A DNA stretch of 64,000 nucleotides from Pseudomonas arsenicoxydans (lineage in GTDB: Bacteria > Pseudomonadota > Gammaproteobacteria > Pseudomonadales > Pseudomonadaceae). Both the position numbers and the translations under genes were made by a program. The stretch spans positions 231,905 to 295,904 of the forward strand of contig NZ_RCZE01000009.1 in the NCBI RefSeq assembly GCF_006438915.1. The letters run 5' to 3'. Below, in pieces: positions 19,446 to 27,921 of the stretch. The notes under the pieces were generated by a model. It did not search any database, was not told the origin of the DNA, and worked only from the letters and a program-made list of their open reading frames with translations. Position 1 is the first letter of the stretch. Every line of letters begins with the position of its first letter.

Positions 19446-19507
19446 ACTGGTTTCAATTAAAAACTGGATTCGATTGTTGCTGAATCAGGTTTCAAATTGC
19501 AACCAGT
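19446..19507. promoter_or_regulatory. Candidate HxlR operator: long inverted repeat in the divergent region
   Basis: ACTGGTTTCAATTA at 19446-19459 is mirrored by AAATTGCAACCAGT at 19494-19507 (12 of 14 positions). The spacer also carries CTGGATTCGATTG and GAATCAGGTTTC, partial copies of the same word. Located between the MFS and HxlR starts, it is the best candidate for the regulator binding site. Confidence 0.55.
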
Positions 19508-19552
19508 CTTTTGAGTAGACTGAGCAAAACCACCTTTGGGAAGGGCAAAAAA

Positions 19553-20017
19553 ATGGTCGAAGACGCTTCACCGCAAGGCAGCGAATGTCCGGTCGCCAGA
19601 ACGCTGGAGTCCATCGGAGATCGCTGGTCGCTGATGATCATCCGCGACGCATTTGACGGCATCCGCCGATTCAGCGAATTTCAAAAGAGTTTGGGCGTGG
19701 CCAAAAACATTCTGGCATCGCGACTGAAAACGTTAGTGGAGGTCGGGGTCTTTGACATTCGACCGGCATCAGATGGCAGCGCCTACAAGGAGTACGTGCT
19801 GACGGAAAAAGGACGGGAGATCTTTCCGGTTGTGGTCAGTATCAGGCAGTGGGGCGAACGTTTTCTGTTCAAACCCCAGGAGACGCGTTCTGTGCTGCTG
19901 GATAACGCGTCCGGCCAGCCGCTGATGCCGCTTGAGGTTCGCTCATCAAACGGTCAAAAACTTGAGCCCTCTGACTGCCACAGGATGAGACTGGTTAACG
20001 GCGTTAAAGACGCATAA
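19553..20017 (+). CDS. HxlR-family winged-helix transcriptional regulator
   Basis: 154 residues from the ATG at 19553 (GGGAAGGGC upstream). It shows the HxlR pattern: CPVARTLESIGDRWSLMIIR at residues 12-31 with the conserved Cys, GIRRFSEFQKSLGVAKNILA as the helix-turn-helix, and YKEYVLTEKGREIFPVVVSI as the wing and dimer helix. The Cys near the N-terminus senses electrophiles or oxidants in some members. It probably controls the divergent MFS pump and itself through the inverted repeat at 19446-19507. Confidence 0.9.
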   Translation: MVEDASPQGSECPVARTLESIGDRWSLMIIRDAFDGIRRFSEFQKSLGVAKNILASRLKTLVEVGVFDIRPASDGSAYKEYVLTEKGREIFPVVVSIRQWGERFLFKPQETRSVLLDNASGQPLMPLEVRSSNGQKLEPSDCHRMRLVNGVKDA

Positions 20018-20018
20018 A

Positions 20019-20180
20019 TCAACTTTCAGCAGTAACGACTAAGTCCGGACTGGCTTCGGCCTCCAGTTTCAAGCGGTCAGCCTTACTGATGTATTTTTCC
20101 TTGCTTTGCGGTGCCAGTTTGGCGCTGGCCTTTTTGGCATGGGCCTTTAACAGCTGCTGTATTTTTTTACGGCGGTTCAT
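20019..20180 (-). CDS. DUF2986 small basic protein
   Basis: 53 residues, beginning MNRRKKIQQLLKAHAKKASA and continuing LAPQSKEKYISKADRLKLEA. The K/R-rich N-terminus and the PxxKxKYISKAxR core are typical of DUF2986, a family of very small proteins of unknown function. It is convergent with the HxlR gene, its stop codon lying one base beyond the HxlR stop. Confidence 0.75.
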   Translation of the reverse strand: MNRRKKIQQLLKAHAKKASAKLAPQSKEKYISKADRLKLEAEASPDLVVTAES

Positions 20181-20436
20181 GTTTTTTACTCGGCGTAGCA
20201 GTTCTTGAATGATGGCAGGGGAGACGCACGAAGCCTGGGCCGTTAGATAGGGCTCAAGGCGTCTTCGCGGTAATACGAGTGGGCCGTATGGTAAACGTGA
20301 ATCGGTTTACAAGTCGATGACAAGGTCGGACGTAGGTCTGCTGCAGCAAAGCAAGCGCAATCCCTTGTCGATTTCACACTGTCGGATGCCGCCGTTGTGG
20401 TTCAAACAAAAGTGCTTAGTCAGGTAAGGGGACGAC

Positions 20437-21177
20437 ATGACATACCGAACAGGAACAGAAGCTTTTATTCAGGGTGTCCGAACGCTGATTCCATTGACGC
20501 CCGGCGTCATTCCATTCGGGTTGGTGACCGGGGTGATGGCGATCGAGATGGGCATGTCGCCAGGCATGAGTATGGGGATGACCGTGCTCTTCTACTCGGG
20601 TTCGGCTCAGCTGGTTGCACTCCAGCTCCTGCAAAATGGTGCTGTGCCCGTGGCGGTTGTTGTCACAGCCTTGATCATCAACCTGCGCTTTATCATGTAC
20701 AGCGCTTCGCTGGCGCCTTACCTGCACCACTTGCCACGTCGTTGGACATGGCCTGTGTCGTACATGCTTTCTGACCAGTCCTACGCGCTGTGCGCTGTGA
20801 AATTTTCATCCGGTGAGCTGGGTCGATTTGCTCCCCATTTTTATGCCGGAACCGCTGGTGCCATGTGGCTGACGTGGCAGTTGTCGGTGTTGGCCGGGGT
20901 GTACCTGGGCGCAAGCATCCCGCAGACGTGGTCGTTGAGCTTTGCCGTACCGCTTTCATTTTTGGCACTTCTCGTTCCAAACATCCGGGGGGCGGCAAGC
21001 CTGGGGGCCGCAGTGGTCGGAGGGTTGATCGCGGTGTTCGCCGTAACGCTGCCGTACAACCTTGGGTTGGTCACGGCTTCCGTGGGCGGAGTCATTGCAG
21101 GGTTATTGATTGAAAGCATTCGCAAGAAAGCGCTGAGCAATGCTTCAACGAATGACGTCGAGAGGGAAGCGCAATGA
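20437..21177 (+). CDS. azlC: AzlC family branched-chain amino acid export permease, large subunit
   Basis: 246 residues with 5-6 membrane helices. Family traits are GVRTLIPLTPGVIPFGLVTG near residue 9, FYSGSAQLVALQLL near 48 and LRFIMYSASLAPYL near 81. With AzlD it forms an inner-membrane exporter of branched-chain amino acids or analogues (as in azaleucine resistance). The next gene overlaps its stop by four bases (ATGA), so the two are translated together. GGGG upstream of the ATG serves as ribosome-binding site. Confidence 0.92.
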   Translation: MTYRTGTEAFIQGVRTLIPLTPGVIPFGLVTGVMAIEMGMSPGMSMGMTVLFYSGSAQLVALQLLQNGAVPVAVVVTALIINLRFIMYSASLAPYLHHLPRRWTWPVSYMLSDQSYALCAVKFSSGELGRFAPHFYAGTAGAMWLTWQLSVLAGVYLGASIPQTWSLSFAVPLSFLALLVPNIRGAASLGAAVVGGLIAVFAVTLPYNLGLVTASVGGVIAGLLIESIRKKALSNASTNDVEREAQ

Positions 21178-21500
21178 GCGACCTGTCTTTGTGGGGGATG
21201 TTTCTCGCGGTCGGCATCGGCACGTTTGTCATGCGTCTTTCGTTTGTCGAGATTTATGGCCGGTGGCGAATTCCCACGCTGCTGAGTCGAGCCTTGGTGT
21301 ACGTGCCGCCGAGTGTGCTGGCCTCTCTGGTTTTACCCGCGGTGGTGTACCCCCATGGACAGGGTGCGTTTGTGTTCGACAATCCGCAGATACCGGCGGC
21401 CATTGTGGCGGCCTGGATCGCCTGGAAGACGCGAAGTACGGTCCTGACACTGGCATTAGGAATGGCAGTCCTATGGGGGGTTAAGGTCATTGCTTCATAA
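21174..21500 (+). CDS. azlD: AzlD family small subunit of branched-chain amino acid exporter
   Basis: 108 residues with four hydrophobic helices, beginning MSDLSLWGMFLAVGIGTFVM and containing the conserved ALVYVPPSVLASLVLPAVVY. It overlaps azlC by four bases and is its obligate partner. Length and topology are normal. Confidence 0.92.
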   Translation: MSDLSLWGMFLAVGIGTFVMRLSFVEIYGRWRIPTLLSRALVYVPPSVLASLVLPAVVYPHGQGAFVFDNPQIPAAIVAAWIAWKTRSTVLTLALGMAVLWGVKVIAS

Positions 21501-21860
21501 ACCTTCTACACGTCGCACCCCCCAAGCCGCTCCATCTCCCAATGACTCCAGTCCATTTCCCGCTCGCCGTGCGGGGTAGTGCGCTGTTCCCTCTGCAGTA
21601 CCAACTGGCTAGGATCACACGCCGGGTGTTGAGCACCAACTGATTGGTCTGGTGGGCGAGGGCGCGTTATCGAAGTGGATGATCACGGCACCGGGATCAT
21701 GACCCAAAGCAGCCGCCACGGGTTTAATCTGCAGCAGCGCCCGTTGTATCTGTAATCAATTAATGTTAAGTGGCTGTTTTAGAAGAAAAATATTTTAAGC
21801 AGGGGCTTCCCCAGCGGCGCGAAAGTTGTTAAATTCCCGCCCACACGTAGCAAGCGCTAC
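21501..21860. other. Intergenic region with possible decayed coding fragment
   Basis: On the minus strand the stretch translates in pieces (ALLQIKPVAAALGHDPGAVI, then after a frame change NQLVLNTRRVILASWYCREQ) that look protein-like but have no start or continuous frame. I could not identify the parent gene. The right end should hold the tRNA-Gln promoter. Confidence 0.3.
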
Positions 21861-21935
21861 AGGGGCGTCGCCAAGCGGTAAGGCAGCAGGTTTTGATCCT
21901 GCCATGCGTTGGTTCAAATCCAGCCGCCCCTGCCA
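21861..21935 (+). tRNA. tRNA-Gln (anticodon TTG)
   Basis: 75 bases including encoded CCA. The acceptor stem AGGGGCG pairs with CGCCCCT. The D-arm (GCCAAGCGGTAAGGC) and the anticodon stem GCAGG/CCTGC around loop TTTTGAT give anticodon TTG. The T-arm is TGGTTCAAATCCA. All arms are intact. It reads glutamine codons CAA and CAG. Confidence 0.96.
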
Positions 21936-21944
21936 TCTTCAAGA

Positions 21945-21977
21945 AACGCCAGATCCTATCGGGTCTGGCGTTTTTTT
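21945..21977 (+). terminator. Rho-independent terminator after tRNA-Gln
   Basis: AACGCCAGA and TCTGGCGTT form a 9-bp stem with a 10-base loop, followed by a run of Ts (21971-21977). It lies 10 bases beyond the tRNA. Confidence 0.9.
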
Positions 21978-22008
21978 ATGCCTGTCACTTTCTTCCGGGC
22001 GACACGCC

Positions 22009-22989
22009 TCAGCCTGCTTTTGCGCCTTGCACTTGTTGGTCGGCATGGTACGACGAGCGCACCAGCGGGCCGGAGGCGACATTCTTGAAGCCCATTTTTG
22101 TGCCTTCTTCGGCGAACCAGGCGAACACGTCCGGGTGCACGAAACGCTGGACCGGCAAGTGGCTGCGCGACGGTTGCAGGTACTGGCCGAGCGTGAGCAT
22201 GTCGACGTCGTGCTCACGCATTCGCTGCATGACATCGATCACTTCCTCGTCGGTTTCGCCAAGGCCAAGCATCAGGCCGGACTTGGTCGGTACGGTCGGG
22301 ACCAGCAATTTGAATTTCTGCAACAGGTCCAGCGACCACTCGAAATCCGAGCCCGGTCGCGCGGCTTTGTACAGCCGTGGCACGGTTTCCAGATTATGGT
22401 TGAACACATCGGGCGGCTCCGTCGCGGTGATCGCCAGCGCAACGTCCATGCGCCCCCGGTAATCCGGGACCAGGGTTTCCAGTTGCACACCTGGCGACAG
22501 CTTGCGGATCTCGCGCAGGCAATCGACGAAGTGCTGGGCGCCGCCATCGCGCAGGTCATCGCGGTCCACCGAGGTGATCACCACGTACTTCAAACGCAGG
22601 TCGGCGATGGCCACGGCGAGGTTCATCGGCTCATCGGCGTCCAGTGGTTTGGGCCGACCGTGGCCGACATCGCAGAACGGGCAGCGGCGGGTGCAGATGT
22701 CGCCCATGATCATGAAGGTCGCGGTGCCGCCGGAGAAACATTCGCCGAGGTTGGGGCACGAGGCTTCTTCGCAGACGCTGTGCAGCTTGTGTTTACGCAG
22801 CAGTTGCTTGATCCGGTCGACCTCGGGAGAGATCGGCATGCGCACGCGGATCCAGTCGGGTTTACGCGGGAACTCATCGGTCGGAATGATCTTGACCGGG
22901 ATCCGCGCGACCTTTTCCGCACCGCGCAGTTTGACGCCGACTTGCATTTTTGCCGGGGCGGGGCTGGTTGATTCCACAATTGAGTTCAT
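22009..22989 (-). CDS. lipA: Lipoyl synthase (radical SAM)
   Basis: 326 residues from the ATG at 22989. It inserts two sulfurs into octanoyl groups to make lipoyl cofactors. Both iron-sulfur sites are intact: the auxiliary cluster CEEASCPNLGEC (near residue 72) and the radical SAM CTRRCPFC (near 98); the terminal RSSYHA serine motif is also present. Placement downstream of glyA and gcvH on the same strand suggests service to the lipoylated GcvH. A REPIN lies between glyA and lipA. It may be a second copy beside a housekeeping lipA elsewhere. Confidence 0.95.
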   Translation of the reverse strand: MNSIVESTSPAPAKMQVGVKLRGAEKVARIPVKIIPTDEFPRKPDWIRVRMPISPEVDRIKQLLRKHKLHSVCEEASCPNLGECFSGGTATFMIMGDICTRRCPFCDVGHGRPKPLDADEPMNLAVAIADLRLKYVVITSVDRDDLRDGGAQHFVDCLREIRKLSPGVQLETLVPDYRGRMDVALAITATEPPDVFNHNLETVPRLYKAARPGSDFEWSLDLLQKFKLLVPTVPTKSGLMLGLGETDEEVIDVMQRMREHDVDMLTLGQYLQPSRSHLPVQRFVHPDVFAWFAEEGTKMGFKNVASGPLVRSSYHADQQVQGAKAG

Positions 22990-23037
22990 GAGTATTTTCT
23001 TTCTTCGGAAGACAGAGGCGAGCCCACACACATCCGT

Positions 23038-23127
23038 TGTAGGAGTGAGCCTGCTCGCGATAGCGGTCGACCCGTCAACATCAATGTCGACTGACACTCC
23101 GCGATCGCGAGCAGGCTCACTCCTACA
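23038..23127. repeat. REPIN between lipA and glyA
   Basis: TGTAGGAGTGAGCCTGCTCG is mirrored exactly at 23104-23127 (24-bp arms in total). Located between co-directional genes, it may form a hairpin in the mRNA and adjust lipA level. Confidence 0.9.
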
Positions 23128-23146
23128 AGGGGTTAGGGGTGGCTGA

Positions 23147-24403
23147 TCAGTCGCGGTACACCGGGAAGTCGCTGCACATGGCTGCGGCTTTTTGGGCGAC
23201 TTGCGCCTCTACGTCGGCATCACCCAGGTGATCAAGCAAGTCGCAGATCCATCCCGCCAACTCGATGCTCTGCGCTTCCTTGAATCCACGGCTGGTGATC
23301 GCCGGCGTACCAATGCGCAACCCCGACGTCACGAACGGTGATTGCGGGTCATTGGGCACAGCATTCTTGTTCACCGTAATCCCGGCGCGGCCGAGGGCGG
23401 CGTCGGCGTCTTTGCCGGTCAGGCCCTGACGAATCAGGCTGACCAGGAACAGGTGATTGTCGGTGCCGCCGGACACCACGTCGAAACCACGGTCGATAAA
23501 CACCTTGGCCATGGCCTGGGCATTGCGGATCACCTGCGCCTGATAGGTTTTGAAGCCAGGCTCCAGCGCTTCCTTGAAGCACACCGCTTTGGCCGCGATT
23601 ACGTGCATCAGCGGGCCGCCCTGGCCACCGGGGAACACCGCGGCGTTGAGCTTTTTCTCCAGTTCCGGATTGGCCTTGGCCAGGATCAGGCCGCCACGCG
23701 GACCGCGCAGGGTTTTGTGCGTGGTGGTGGTGACGACGTCGGCGAAGGGGATCGGGTTCGGGTACAAACCGGTCGCCACCAGCCCGGCGACGTGGGCCAT
23801 GTCGACGAACAGCAGGGCACCGACTTTGTCGGCGATCTGACGGAAGCGAGGGAAGTCGAGGGTCTTGGAGTAAGCCGAGAAACCGGCAACGATCATCTTT
23901 GGCTTGCACTCGACGGCCAGGCGCTCGACTTCGTCGTAATCGATCAGCCCGGTTTTAGTGTCGATGCCGTACTGCACGGCGTTATACAGCTTGCCCGAGG
24001 AAGACACTTTGGCGCCATGGGTCAGGTGGCCACCGTGGGCCAGGCTCATGCCGAGAATGGTGTCGCCAGGCTGGATCAGGGCAAGATACACAGCACTGTT
24101 GGCCGAAGAGCCGGAGTGCGGCTGGACGTTGGCGTAGTCGGCACCGAACAATTGTTTGGCGCGATCAATCGCCAGTTGCTCGACCACGTCGACGTGTTCA
24201 CAACCGCCGTAATAGCGCTTGCCCGGATAGCCTTCGGCGTACTTGTTGGTCAGGCCGCTGCCTTGCGCTTCCATCACCCGTTGGCTGGTGTAGTTCTCGG
24301 AGGCGATCAACTCGATGTGGTGTTCCTGCCGTGCGTCTTCAGCGTTCATCGCTGCCAGCAGTTCGTCGTCGTAGCCTTTGATCTGGTCGTGTTTGCTGAA
24401 CAT
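23147..24403 (-). CDS. glyA: Serine hydroxymethyltransferase
   Basis: 418 residues, the normal size. The PLP-binding lysine lies in VVTTTTHKTLRGPRGG (near residue 228). N-terminal IELIASENYTSQRVMEAQGS and GANVQPHSGSSANSAVY-like segments are present. It interconverts serine and glycine with tetrahydrofolate. It follows gcvH after 33 bases, so the two are cotranscribed. Together they link glycine cleavage to one-carbon units. Probably one of several glyA paralogues in the genome. Confidence 0.95.
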   Translation of the reverse strand: MFSKHDQIKGYDDELLAAMNAEDARQEHHIELIASENYTSQRVMEAQGSGLTNKYAEGYPGKRYYGGCEHVDVVEQLAIDRAKQLFGADYANVQPHSGSSANSAVYLALIQPGDTILGMSLAHGGHLTHGAKVSSSGKLYNAVQYGIDTKTGLIDYDEVERLAVECKPKMIVAGFSAYSKTLDFPRFRQIADKVGALLFVDMAHVAGLVATGLYPNPIPFADVVTTTTHKTLRGPRGGLILAKANPELEKKLNAAVFPGGQGGPLMHVIAAKAVCFKEALEPGFKTYQAQVIRNAQAMAKVFIDRGFDVVSGGTDNHLFLVSLIRQGLTGKDADAALGRAGITVNKNAVPNDPQSPFVTSGLRIGTPAITSRGFKEAQSIELAGWICDLLDHLGDADVEAQVAQKAAAMCSDFPVYRD

Positions 24404-24436
24404 GATGGTGTCCTGTGTTGTATGCGAAAAGGGGTT

Positions 24437-24820
24437 TCAGGCTTCGGCGGGTTCCTGGGTCAGGCGCGCGTAGGCGTCCCGATCCAGCAGGTGGTGAATG
24501 GCTTCGGCGTCGGCCGGTTTGAAACGAAAGAACCAGCCTTCGCCCAGTGAGTCTTCGTTGACCAGTTCAGGTGAGGATTCCAGCGTCGCGTTGGCCTCGA
24601 CCACTTCACCGTCAAGCGGCATGCCGATGTTGCTGGCCGCTTTCACCGACTCCAGCACCGCCACTTCATCACCGGCGCCAAACGTCCCCAACTCCGGCAC
24701 TTGCACGAACACCACATCGCCCAACGCCTGCTGCGCGTACGGCGTGATGCCAACGGTGACCAGGCCATCACGCTCAAGCCGCAGCCATTCGTGATCGACG
24801 GTAAAACGCAATTCGCTCAT
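24437..24820 (-). CDS. gcvH: Glycine cleavage system H protein
   Basis: 127 residues. It carries the lipoyl lysine in VAVLESVKAASNIGMPLDGE (near residue 63) and the start MSELRFTVDHEWLR of GcvH. It shuttles the aminomethyl group between the P, T and L proteins. It is the first gene after the sigma-54 promoter at 24913-24928. Unusually, gcvP, gcvT and sdaA, which often accompany it, are absent here. Confidence 0.95.
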   Translation of the reverse strand: MSELRFTVDHEWLRLERDGLVTVGITPYAQQALGDVVFVQVPELGTFGAGDEVAVLESVKAASNIGMPLDGEVVEANATLESSPELVNEDSLGEGWFFRFKPADAEAIHHLLDRDAYARLTQEPAEA

Positions 24821-24912
24821 AACAACTCCTCATTGTTCAGACCCATCCGCTGCTGGTGGCGGATGACGTTTACAGGCTCGCGACGGGCAACGAGCGTGGT
24901 TGAAGGAGTGAT

Positions 24913-24928
24913 AGCAAGGGGGGTGCCA
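24913..24928 (-). promoter_or_regulatory. Sigma-54 (RpoN) promoter of the gcvH operon
   Basis: Read on the minus strand the site is TGGCACCCCCCTTGCT, matching TGGCAC-N5-TTGCW with GG and GC twelve bases apart (-24/-12). Transcription should begin about 24903, leaving a leader of about 80 bases before gcvH. A sigma-54 activator gene lies immediately upstream. Confidence 0.9.
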
Positions 24929-24993
24929 ATGTTTAATATTTGTTTTAAATCAATGGTTTATAAGGTTTTTCGGTGATTAGGCTAACGCCGTCT

Positions 24994-25088
24994 GTATTGA
25001 AATCAATACGGGCAAAAGACGTGTAGCGAGCAGGGCAAGAAAACACGGGGTTGAGGCGGTGTGTCTTGAATTCGATACGCTGTATCGA
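24994..25088. promoter_or_regulatory. Candidate upstream activating sites for the TyrR/GcsR-type activator
   Basis: Two palindromes built from the same half-site: GTATTGAAATCAATAC (24994-25009) and TCGATACGCTGTATCGA (25072-25088). Together they give four GTATYGA half-sites, about 65-80 and 145-160 bp upstream of the -24 element. This is the usual distance for enhancer-binding proteins. The assignment to the adjacent regulator is inferred. Confidence 0.55.
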
Positions 25089-25124
25089 TTTGCAAACAGT
25101 CATTCCAGCACGCCACATAACCCC

Positions 25125-25213
25125 TGTGGGAGCGGGCTTGCTCGCGAAAGCGGTGTTTCAGTCGCTGAAAAGTTGCCTGACACAAAGCCTTCGCGAGCAA
25201 GCCCGCTCCCACA
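25125..25213. repeat. REPIN between the regulator gene and the gcvH control region
   Basis: TGTGGGAGCGGGCTTGCTCG at 25125 is mirrored exactly at 25190-25213 (24-bp arms in total). Confidence 0.92.
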
Positions 25214-25267
25214 TTGGACCTACAGGGAACACAGATTTGCGGCCGACAGAAATCCCCTGTGTTGTAT

Positions 25268-26776
25268 TCAGGATTTGGCGGGGATGCCGTATTTGCGCAG
25301 GCGAATGGCGATGGCGCTGTGGGAGGTTTGCAGGCGGGCGGCGAGCAAGCGGCTTGACGGATAGCTGCGATAGAGCTGCTCCAGCAGGTTCTTTTCAAAC
25401 CCTTCGACGGCTTCTTCCAGGCTGCCGACTTCACCGTCGTTCTGTCGCTCTACCGCCGTTCTGGCGATGTCCAGATCGTCAATGTCCACCAACGGGTTTT
25501 CGCAAATCGCCGCCGCCCGGAAAATCACGTTTTGCAGTTGTCGCACATTGCCCGGCCAGCGGTTACCCAGCAGGGCGGCAAAGGTGGTGGGGGCCAAACG
25601 GCAGACCGGACGCTGGATCTGCGCGCAGGCCTGTTGCATGAAATGGTTGGCCATCAACAGGATGTCGTGGCCGCGTTCACGCAGCGGCGGCACCTGCAGG
25701 TTGAGCACGTTGAGGCGGTAGAACAGGTCTTCGCGGAAGTGGCCTTCGCTGACCATTTTTTCCAGGTCGCGGTGAGTCGCGCTGAGCACCCGAACATTGA
25801 CCTTGACCTCGCGATCACCCCCCACTCGACGGAAGCAGCCATCGCTCAAAAAGCGCAACAACTTGGCTTGCAAGTAGGGCGACATCTCACCGACTTCATC
25901 GAGAAACACCGTGCCCTGATCCGCCAGTTCCAGCAGGCCGAGTTTGCCGCCGCGCTGGGCGCCGGTGAACGCACCGGCGGCGTAGCCGAACAGTTCGCTT
26001 TCGGCGAGGCTCTCCGGGAGGGCCGCGCAGTTCAGGGCGAGAAAGGGTGCATCGCGCCGTGCGCTGATCGCGTGGCAGGCGCGGGCCACCAGCTCTTTGC
26101 CGGTGCCGGTTTCGCCCTGGATCAACAGCGGCGCATCGAGAGTGGCGACACGCTGGGCACGGGCCTTGAGTGTGCGGATCGCCGGGGATTCACCCAGCAG
26201 CGCATCGAACCCTTCGGCATGGTCATGGTGCAGCGCCGACAGGCGTTCGCCGATGCGGCTCGGGTGATACAGGGTCAGCAGGGCGCCTGCGTCGGTGATC
26301 GGCATGGCATCGAGCAGCAACGTCTGGCCGCCGAGGCTGACCTCGTGCATCGGCAAACGAAAATGGTGTTCGATCAACGTGTGTTGCAAGGACGGATCAT
26401 CAAACAACGTCGTCAGCGATTCACCAGCCGGTTCACGCCCACACAAAGTAATCAACGCCGGGTTGGCCAGCAGCACAAAGCCCCGATCATCCACGGCCAG
26501 GACCGCGTCAGTGCTGGCAGCGAGCAAGGCATCGAGCTGCAAGCTGCGGCGTTGCCCCGGCAGGATGTCGACCATTGTCACCGCTTGCACGCCCTGCACC
26601 TCGAGAAAGGCCTCGCGCAACTCTTCCAGCACCTCGGCGCCAAGGGTCGGCGCATCGATGTAAACGTTCGGCGGCACCATCTCGACGGCGTCCAGATTGA
26701 ACCGGCGCCCACCGAGCAGGGCCAGCACTTCCTGGGTGATGCCGACGCGGTCGATGAAGGTGACGTGGATGCGCAT
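25268..26776 (-). CDS. gcsR: TyrR-like sigma-54-dependent activator of glycine cleavage genes
   Basis: 502 residues. Domains are an N-terminal ACT-like segment (1-70, MRIHVTFIDRVGITQEVL), a PAS-like region (75-185), an AAA+ sigma-54 interaction domain (about 195-425) and a TyrR-type Fis-like helix-turn-helix (460-500). The AAA+ domain has Walker A GETGTGKEL, the RpoN-contacting GAFTGA and Walker B GTVFLDEVGEM. In P. aeruginosa the GcsR protein of this architecture activates the gcvH2-glyA2 operon in response to glycine. Here the gene lies directly upstream of gcvH with a sigma-54 promoter between, which supports the same role. PhhR, an aromatic amino acid regulator, is the alternative but fits the context less well. 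Confidence 0.85.
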   Translation of the reverse strand: MRIHVTFIDRVGITQEVLALLGGRRFNLDAVEMVPPNVYIDAPTLGAEVLEELREAFLEVQGVQAVTMVDILPGQRRSLQLDALLAASTDAVLAVDDRGFVLLANPALITLCGREPAGESLTTLFDDPSLQHTLIEHHFRLPMHEVSLGGQTLLLDAMPITDAGALLTLYHPSRIGERLSALHHDHAEGFDALLGESPAIRTLKARAQRVATLDAPLLIQGETGTGKELVARACHAISARRDAPFLALNCAALPESLAESELFGYAAGAFTGAQRGGKLGLLELADQGTVFLDEVGEMSPYLQAKLLRFLSDGCFRRVGGDREVKVNVRVLSATHRDLEKMVSEGHFREDLFYRLNVLNLQVPPLRERGHDILLMANHFMQQACAQIQRPVCRLAPTTFAALLGNRWPGNVRQLQNVIFRAAAICENPLVDIDDLDIARTAVERQNDGEVGSLEEAVEGFEKNLLEQLYRSYPSSRLLAARLQTSHSAIAIRLRKYGIPAKS

Positions 26777-26855
26777 AACGGGCCTGCAAGGGTGGTGAAC
26801 GGGGTGGTTGCGTCAATGAGTATGCCGGGCGCTGCTCGGGTGTGGCGAGCGCCTG

Positions 26856-27770
26856 TCAGCCATTGGCGGTTTTACGCGCGCTGGCTGCCAGGTCCTCCAG
26901 GAAGGCCTGGAGGATCGGCGGCGGGGCCGTGCCGCGTCGGGTAATCACGTCAAACGGCGACACCAGTTGCAGGCTGTTCGGCGCCAGTTGGTGCATCTCC
27001 CCGGTCTTGATCCACTGCGCGGCGAAGTGCGCCGGCAGAAAACCGAGGTAGGCCCCGGAGATCAGCAAAATGGCCAGTGCCTCTATGTTGTCGACGGTCG
27101 CGGCAGCTTTGCTGACCCCCAAATGCTCAAGGTCGTATTGCTGCATGTAGCCCCGTACGACGATGCGACTCGCGGCGATTTCTTCGAGCAGTTCGTCACC
27201 TTCGGCCTTGTTGCCGTACAGCGGATGTCGGCGCCCGCAATACAAGCCTAAGGCCTCTTGATACAACGGCGTGTGCAGCAACCCCGGCACATGTATCGGA
27301 AAGTGTCCGATGGCCAGGTGCAGTCGGCCGTCGAGTACGCGTTCTTCGAGTTCGGCGGGGGTGCCGACGTAGACGTTGAGGTGTACGTCATGCCCCCGGG
27401 ACACGAAGCGCTGAGTGGTGCGCGGCAGCGGCGAATCGGGGTCGGTGATGGTGGTGTCGATGATCCCCAGGTTGAGCTTGCCGCTGATGTGCTGCTTGAG
27501 TACGTCGGCGTCCATGCAGAAATTTTCCACCGCCGAGAGCAGGCGTTGGGTGGCTTCGTGAATCGCCACGCCTTGCTCGGTCAGGCGAAACCCGCTGCGC
27601 CCGCGTTGACAGAGTTTGACCCCGAGCCGGGTTTCCAGATGGGTCATCTGTTCACTGATCGTTGACTGGCCGGCGTTCAACGCGGCTTGCGCGGCGGAAA
27701 AGCCCCCGCACCGGACAATCGTCGCAAACACCCTGAGCAATTTCAGATCGACATCGTGTAGCTGAATCAC
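26856..27770 (-). CDS. LysR-type regulator, divergent from the agmatinase operon
   Basis: 304 residues from a GTG start at 27770 with GAGGTCC upstream. The N-terminal winged helix is LKLLRVFATIVRCGGFSAAQ, with QSTISEQMTHLETRLGVKLC as recognition region; the C-terminus is a periplasmic-binding-like effector domain. Divergence from the agmatinase gene with 151 bp between suggests control of that operon by a guanidino compound or polyamine. GbuR/GpuR-type regulators of ureohydrolases have the same arrangement. Confidence 0.88.
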   Translation of the reverse strand: MIQLHDVDLKLLRVFATIVRCGGFSAAQAALNAGQSTISEQMTHLETRLGVKLCQRGRSGFRLTEQGVAIHEATQRLLSAVENFCMDADVLKQHISGKLNLGIIDTTITDPDSPLPRTTQRFVSRGHDVHLNVYVGTPAELEERVLDGRLHLAIGHFPIHVPGLLHTPLYQEALGLYCGRRHPLYGNKAEGDELLEEIAASRIVVRGYMQQYDLEHLGVSKAAATVDNIEALAILLISGAYLGFLPAHFAAQWIKTGEMHQLAPNSLQLVSPFDVITRRGTAPPPILQAFLEDLAASARKTANG

Positions 27771-27794
27771 CTTGGACCTCCCGCACGTGGATGC

Positions 27795-27809
27795 ATCGGC
27801 AATGCCGAT
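27795..27809. promoter_or_regulatory. Candidate LysR box between the divergent genes
   Basis: ATCGGCAATGCCGAT is a perfect 15-bp palindrome containing TCGGCAATGCCGA, which fits the T-N11-A rule for LysR binding. It lies 25 bp from the LysR start. Confidence 0.5.
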
Positions 27810-27921
27810 ATGAGTATCTGATGTTTAGCATTTTTTCCACGAAAACCTGCGCCCATAGTCTTTCCAACGGCGGTCGCCTTGCAGTCCGCCCAGCCGATAA
27901 CAAAAAGTGGAGAGGCTTGAA

